This document shows, piece by piece, positions 5,908 to 9,474 of a DNA stretch of 9,474 nt (the first letter of the stretch is position 1; every line of letters begins with the position of its first letter). Both the position numbers and the translations under genes were made by a program. The stretch is from NCBI GenBank assembly GCA_964442525.1, contig CAYTZO010000035.1, positions 1 through 9,474 of the forward strand, in the 5' to 3' direction. This DNA is from CAYTZO01 sp964442525 (lineage in GTDB: Bacteria > Patescibacteriota > Microgenomatia > UBA10105 > UBA927). The notes beneath the pieces were generated by a model. That model saw only the letters and a list, made by a program, of their open reading frames with translations. It ran no database searches and was not told where the DNA came from.

Positions 5908-6162
5908 ATGGCAACAAATAGACCGAAAGAACCGATGGAACTCGAATGTGTAGGATATCTCATGCGCTGTAGCTGCGGTAAGGAAGCGGGCGTACGGATC
6001 AGTGAGTGGTTCCCGGATTCAGCTCTCGCCTTCGTTGAAGCGCAGCGTTTAGTCGGGGTTCATCTGTTCTCAGTTGAAAATCCTTCTTCCCACTTGTGTA
6101 AAATCCTTCCCGTGGAGCGGCCGGTGGGTGAGGGGAGTGCCGCGGCATCAAGACGGCTATAA
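5908..6162 (+). CDS. Small unrecognised protein with a CxC motif
   Basis: I do not recognise this 84-residue frame. It fills the gap between divergent rpmE and the convergent transporter gene, and ends 3 nt before the transporter's stop. Visible features: Cys at 14, 21, 23 and 64 and His at 52 and 62. The CSCG at 21-24 and HLC at 62-64 could form a metal site, but that is speculation. The middle (32-54) looks like a soluble alpha/beta stretch, and the tail (70-84) is Gly/Ala/Arg-rich and probably disordered. There is no membrane segment or signal peptide. ATG 5908 is used, but ATG 5935 (at residue 10) is a plausible alternative, and neither has a clear Shine-Dalgarno site. Support for it being real comes from the position filling an otherwise empty space and the lack of any competing frame. 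Confidence 0.55.
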   Translation: MATNRPKEPMELECVGYLMRCSCGKEAGVRISEWFPDSALAFVEAQRLVGVHLFSVENPSSHLCKILPVERPVGEGSAAASRRL

Positions 6163-6165
6163 TTT

Positions 6166-7188
6166 TTACTTCTGAAACAGTGAGGCGAGAACCTCTCTTT
6201 TGTCCGGCGGTTTAGCGGGTTTGGCGAGAGAGACAGAGGGAATTTCCGTTTTTACCGGTTTTCCGAGAAGAATAAGCCTATGGATCGGATGGTAGTGGAG
6301 GCGTCCCTCTGCCACCAAAATTCCTCCGAAGATAAACACCGATCCCGCGAGAAACGGCGCGGTTATGGGCTCATGGAGGAGGAAATAGCTTAAAATCGTG
6401 CCCGCCACAGGATCTATATAGGTGAACATGGAACTATCCGTTGCACTCACCCTGGCTAGCGCCCACGCAAAGAGCGTATAGCCCACGGTACTTGAAAAAA
6501 TCGCTCCATAGGCGATGCCGAAGACACCCCGCCAGTCAAGCATCTGATAGAGGAGAGGAGTTTTGACAACGTCATAGATCGCCAGCGGCAGGAAGCTTGC
6601 GGACCCGATGACAAACGACCAGAAGGTCAAAGCTACGGGATCATATTTTTCTACGATCTTTTTCCCGGTTATCGTTTGTCCTACTGCTGCGACAGTCGCA
6701 ATCACGAGAAAAACGTTTCCGGTAATTGATCCGTCCACTCCCTTCTCCAGGAGCGGCTCGAGGATAATCGTAAGAATGCCGATGGTGCCCAAAACCATGC
6801 CGAGGAATTTTCGAAGGACAAAGCGTTCATGGAGGAACAAGAGCGCGAAGAGCATCGTGAGGATCGGTGCGGAAGAGCTAATTACCGGGGAGTTAATGGC
6901 ATACGTGCGCTGGAGTCCCCAAAAGAAAAATAAAATGTTAATCGTGATGCCCAAAAGCGCGTACCAGACGAGGATCGTCGTATCAGTTTTGGATTTGAGA
7001 CTGATATACGCCTTTTTCCTAAGCATCGCGAGGAGGATGAGCGAACCCAAAAAAAAGCGCCAGAACGCGAGACTAAACGGAGGGATATTTTGGAGTGCAA
7101 GTTTGAAAATAGGGGCGGCAGCTCCCCAGATGATGTTGGCAACGATGAATGCCAAAAACGCCTTTTGGACAGTGTTGAGTGATTTCAT
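6166..7188 (-). CDS. EamA/DMT-superfamily transporter (RhaT/YdcZ-like permease)
   Basis: Integral membrane permease of the drug/metabolite transporter superfamily; substrate unknown. The 340 residues hold two EamA repeats of about five helices each. The first starts at AFLAFIVANIIWGAAAPIFK, a typical EamA opening, and has the end-of-repeat LFLHERFVLRKFLG near 116-130. The second spans about 155-295 and ends with the matching YFLLHEPITAPFLAGSVFIFGG. A cytosolic tail of about 45 residues rich in Pro, Lys and Val follows the last helix. The open frame begins at a TTG (7218) inside hisS, but ATG 7188, 7 nt after the hisS stop, gives the standard N-terminus and is chosen. Last gene of the pepP-hisS operon. 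It meets the small gene at 5908-6162 tail to tail with a 3-nt gap. Confidence 0.92.
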   Translation of the reverse strand: MKSLNTVQKAFLAFIVANIIWGAAAPIFKLALQNIPPFSLAFWRFFLGSLILLAMLRKKAYISLKSKTDTTILVWYALLGITINILFFFWGLQRTYAINSPVISSSAPILTMLFALLFLHERFVLRKFLGMVLGTIGILTIILEPLLEKGVDGSITGNVFLVIATVAAVGQTITGKKIVEKYDPVALTFWSFVIGSASFLPLAIYDVVKTPLLYQMLDWRGVFGIAYGAIFSSTVGYTLFAWALARVSATDSSMFTYIDPVAGTILSYFLLHEPITAPFLAGSVFIFGGILVAEGRLHYHPIHRLILLGKPVKTEIPSVSLAKPAKPPDKREVLASLFQK

Positions 7189-7195
7189 GGAATGC

Positions 7196-8437
7196 TCAGT
7201 TACTTTTGAGTATGTCAATGAGGGCGTCGATCGTCAACTCCTGCTGCTTTTTGGTCTTCATGTTTTTGAGCATAACAGTATTTTTTTGTATTTCATTCGG
7301 GCCCTGAATGACAACAAAGGGAATTCCTTCGCGGTCGGCATACTTGAGTTGTTTCTCTAATTTTTCGGTCGAGGGGAACAGTTCAGTGGCAATGCTTGCC
7401 TGCCGGAGTTGCTTGGCCAGAGCGGCGCAGCGTGACAGGGAGTTTTCATCAAAAACCGTCACCAAAACCTGAGAAGCGTTCGTTTCTTTTGGAACGAGAT
7501 TAAGGGAGGTAGCGGCTTCTACCATGCGGTCAAACCCAAATGCGATACCGACCGCGGGAGTATCAATGCCGCCAAGTTGCTTAATCAGATTATCATACCT
7601 ACCCCCGCCCCCTAGGGAGCCAGCAGGATACTCCGGTACGGTGGGTTCAAAAATCATGCCGGTATAGTAGTCAAGCCCTCGGGCGAGCGTCGGGACGAAC
7701 ACAAGAGAGTCTTTCGGGACTCCCAGGGCAACGGAAATATCCATGATCGCTCTCAGGTTTTCAGTGGGTTTTGCCGATTGGATTGCAGGAAGTAGTTCCT
7801 CCCCCGCGTCTTTTGATAAGCCCTTCTTTGCGAGTTCTTCAATCACTTTTTCGCTGCCGATTTTTTCAAGTTTATCTACGGACTGGATTATTGAGAGAAC
7901 CGTTACACTCTTCGTCGCAAACTTTTCAAGCGTTTGAAATAGAATTTTTCTGTCATTTATTTTCAACAGTATCGTAGGATAGCCGACATTTTTAAAGGCA
8001 AAGTAGGTACACGCGATAATTTCGGCGTCCGCAATGGGAGAAGTACTCCCGAAAATATCTATGTCACACTGGGTGAACTCACGATACCGGCCTTTTTGGG
8101 GTTTTTCTGCACGGAACACGTTTTGTATTTGATAGCGGCGCCAAGACCGGGGAAGTTTCCCCTGATATTGAGCAAGCAGGCGCGCGGTGGGCACGGTTTG
8201 ATCGTATCTGAGCGCTAATTCTCGCGCTCCGCGGTCCTTAAAACGAAACACGAGCTTATCGGCTTCGTCGCCGTACTTGCCCAGAAGAACAGATGCATAT
8301 TCTAGCGTTGGCGTTTCTATCGGTTCGAAGCCGAAGCGTTCGAATGTTTCTTTCACTTTGGCTGCCACGAACTGCCGAGCCCGAGCTTGGCTAGGCAAAA
8401 AATCTCTAAATCCTTTTGGCGTTTGAACGTCCGTCAT
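7196..8437 (-). CDS. hisS: Histidyl-tRNA synthetase
   Basis: Class II aminoacyl-tRNA synthetase that charges tRNA-His in the cytosol. The 413 residues match the family's usual 410-430. The catalytic core covers about 1-310: start TPKGFRDFLP at 6-15; motif 1 around PIETPTLEY (39-47); motif 2 around QIQNVFRAEKPQKGRYREF (103-121) with the ATP-binding Arg; the histidine-specific ARGLDYYTG at 252-260; and motif 3 AVGIAFGFDRM at 295-305. An insertion domain lies between about 165 and 245. The anticodon-binding domain spans about 323-413 (VLVTVFDE at its start). Its ATG overlaps the pepP stop as ATGA, indicating coupled translation, and the transporter gene follows 7 nt after its TGA. All motifs are intact. 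Confidence 0.97.
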   Translation of the reverse strand: MTDVQTPKGFRDFLPSQARARQFVAAKVKETFERFGFEPIETPTLEYASVLLGKYGDEADKLVFRFKDRGARELALRYDQTVPTARLLAQYQGKLPRSWRRYQIQNVFRAEKPQKGRYREFTQCDIDIFGSTSPIADAEIIACTYFAFKNVGYPTILLKINDRKILFQTLEKFATKSVTVLSIIQSVDKLEKIGSEKVIEELAKKGLSKDAGEELLPAIQSAKPTENLRAIMDISVALGVPKDSLVFVPTLARGLDYYTGMIFEPTVPEYPAGSLGGGGRYDNLIKQLGGIDTPAVGIAFGFDRMVEAATSLNLVPKETNASQVLVTVFDENSLSRCAALAKQLRQASIATELFPSTEKLEKQLKYADREGIPFVVIQGPNEIQKNTVMLKNMKTKKQQELTIDALIDILKSN

Positions 8438-9474
8438 AAAATCATCATCTCCTTTGGCGAACGGGAGAGAATTTCGATTCCCGTATTCGTTAATAGTACC
8501 AAGTCTTCGATCCGTATGCCATATTGCCCTTCAATATAGATTCCCGGTTCAACAGAAAATACCATGCCCGGCTTGAGCATCTCGTTTTTTTTGACTGAAA
8601 GCCTGGGCCCTTCGTGAATCGCCAGGCCAACATTGTGGCCGAGGCTGTGCTCGTAGGGTGGTGAATCTGCTTCAGCGATATATTCCTTTGCTGCAGCATC
8701 AAGCGTTGCGCCGTGCCGTTCGCCGGACCCAAGAAGATCGAGCGCTTTTTCTTGAGCTCTTAAAACGGTGTCATAGGTTTTGACCCATTCCGGCTTCGGT
8801 TTTCCGAGAAATACAACTCTCGTCATGTCCGAACAATATCCGTTCACTTTGGCGCCAAAATCCAGAAGGATGAGCGAGCCGCGGCGGAGCGGATCCTTGC
8901 CTTTTGACTGGTAATGCGGTTGGGAACTGTGTTCATTGAACGCGACAATAGGAGAAAATGCTATTTCATCCCCTTTATATTTAAAAAACCCTTCGATTTC
9001 GTTTGCCAGCCGCGATTCAGTTACGCCCGGCCGGATGCGCTTGATAATAAATTTGAAACACTGATCGGTGATACTTGCTGCCCGGCGAATAGTTTCGATT
9101 TCGCCGGTTTTTTTTATCATCCGCATTTCCTCGATCTTATTTTTTGTTGGAACAAGTTCAACCCCAACAAATGCTTTTTTAAACTTATTGAATTCTGCGA
9201 CTGTCAAATCACGTTCTTCAAACCCGAGTTTTTTGATACTCAATTCCTCGACAAGCTGGCTGAGCGCACTTGAAATAGGGTTTTCCAAAGAAATTTTTCT
9301 TACGTCGACGTTTTTTAATTTCCTTGCCGACTCGAGATAGAGCGAGCTTGTAAAAAGATACGTTTTGTCTTTTGTGGACAAACAGTACGCCTCCCGCTCT
9401 GCTGGTTCCACGCCTGTCTGCGCAGTCAGGCCAACGAATCCGGTGAGGAACCGGATGTTCGTTGGGTTGGTAAC
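8434..9474 (-). CDS. pepP: M24-family Xaa-Pro aminopeptidase, 5' end beyond the window
   Basis: Cytosolic metallopeptidase that removes N-terminal residues ahead of proline. The frame stays open to the last base: before the GTG at 9411 it continues with 21 codons reading NIRFLTGFVGLT and so on, the conserved creatinase N-terminal-domain opening, so the true start lies outside. The visible part is 346 residues: N-domain to about 110, then the pita-bread catalytic domain. The five metal ligands are all present (numbered in the visible part): D205 (LLDFGA), D216 (SDMTR), H280 (SLGHNVG), E309 (SVEPG) and E323 (RIEDL). The usual second His appears in IHEGP. Prolidase (pepQ) cannot be told apart with certainty. 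The stop overlaps the hisS start as ATGA. Confidence 0.92.
   Translation of the reverse strand, partial: VTNPTNIRFLTGFVGLTAQTGVEPAEREAYCLSTKDKTYLFTSSLYLESARKLKNVDVRKISLENPISSALSQLVEELSIKKLGFEERDLTVAEFNKFKKAFVGVELVPTKNKIEEMRMIKKTGEIETIRRAASITDQCFKFIIKRIRPGVTESRLANEIEGFFKYKGDEIAFSPIVAFNEHSSQPHYQSKGKDPLRRGSLILLDFGAKVNGYCSDMTRVVFLGKPKPEWVKTYDTVLRAQEKALDLLGSGERHGATLDAAAKEYIAEADSPPYEHSLGHNVGLAIHEGPRLSVKKNEMLKPGMVFSVEPGIYIEGQYGIRIEDLVLLTNTGIEILSRSPKEMMIL

Noticed and set aside
6608..7360. Plus-strand open frame (250 codons) over the transporter and hisS
   Set aside because: It spans two well-supported minus-strand genes and reads as low-information Arg/Lys/Ser-rich sequence; a shadow.

Overview
This window looks like a housekeeping stretch of a bacterial chromosome, most plausibly from Patescibacteria (Candidate Phyla Radiation), perhaps the Parcubacteria side. 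That placement is an inference. It rests on compact gene packing, short forms of universal proteins, near-leaderless promoters, ribosomal protein L31 with a basic tail, and no rplI after rpsR. No marker gene here settles taxonomy. Base composition looks close to 50% GC by eye, and stop codons are read in the standard way (TAA and TGA both end genes).

Left part, plus strand (58-4787): ychF (translation-associated ATPase/GTPase) has its own promoter. It is followed by rpsF-ssb-rpsR (S6, single-stranded-DNA-binding protein, S18) behind a second promoter, and then by two envelope proteases with PDZ domains: a C-terminal processing peptidase (S41/CtpA) and an HtrA/Deg serine protease (S1C). At the extreme left edge a divergent gene may start on the minus strand, with a strong Shine-Dalgarno site.

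Middle, minus strand (5862-4859): rpmE (L31) and a short prfA (release factor 1) overlap by ATGA. They are driven by a near-consensus extended -10 promoter that abuts a divergent small unrecognised gene (5908-6162). The release factor lacks the whole N-terminal domain 1, yet it keeps the PAT stop-codon reader and the GGQ catalytic loop.

Right part, minus strand (9474-6166): an apparent operon of an M24 Xaa-Pro aminopeptidase (open at the right edge), hisS (histidyl-tRNA synthetase) and an EamA/DMT-family transporter. pepP and hisS overlap by ATGA, and 7 nt separate hisS from the transporter.

Most genes serve translation (YchF, S6, S18, L31, RF1, HisRS) or protein turnover (CtpA, HtrA, PepP). 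I see no RNA gene, CRISPR array, mobile element, prophage or defence system, no gene-free stretch over 300 bases, and no convincing intrinsic terminator. The points most worth a second look are the domain-1-less RF1, the recurring extended -10 placed 6-9 nt before a start codon, and the unrecognised Cys-containing small protein.
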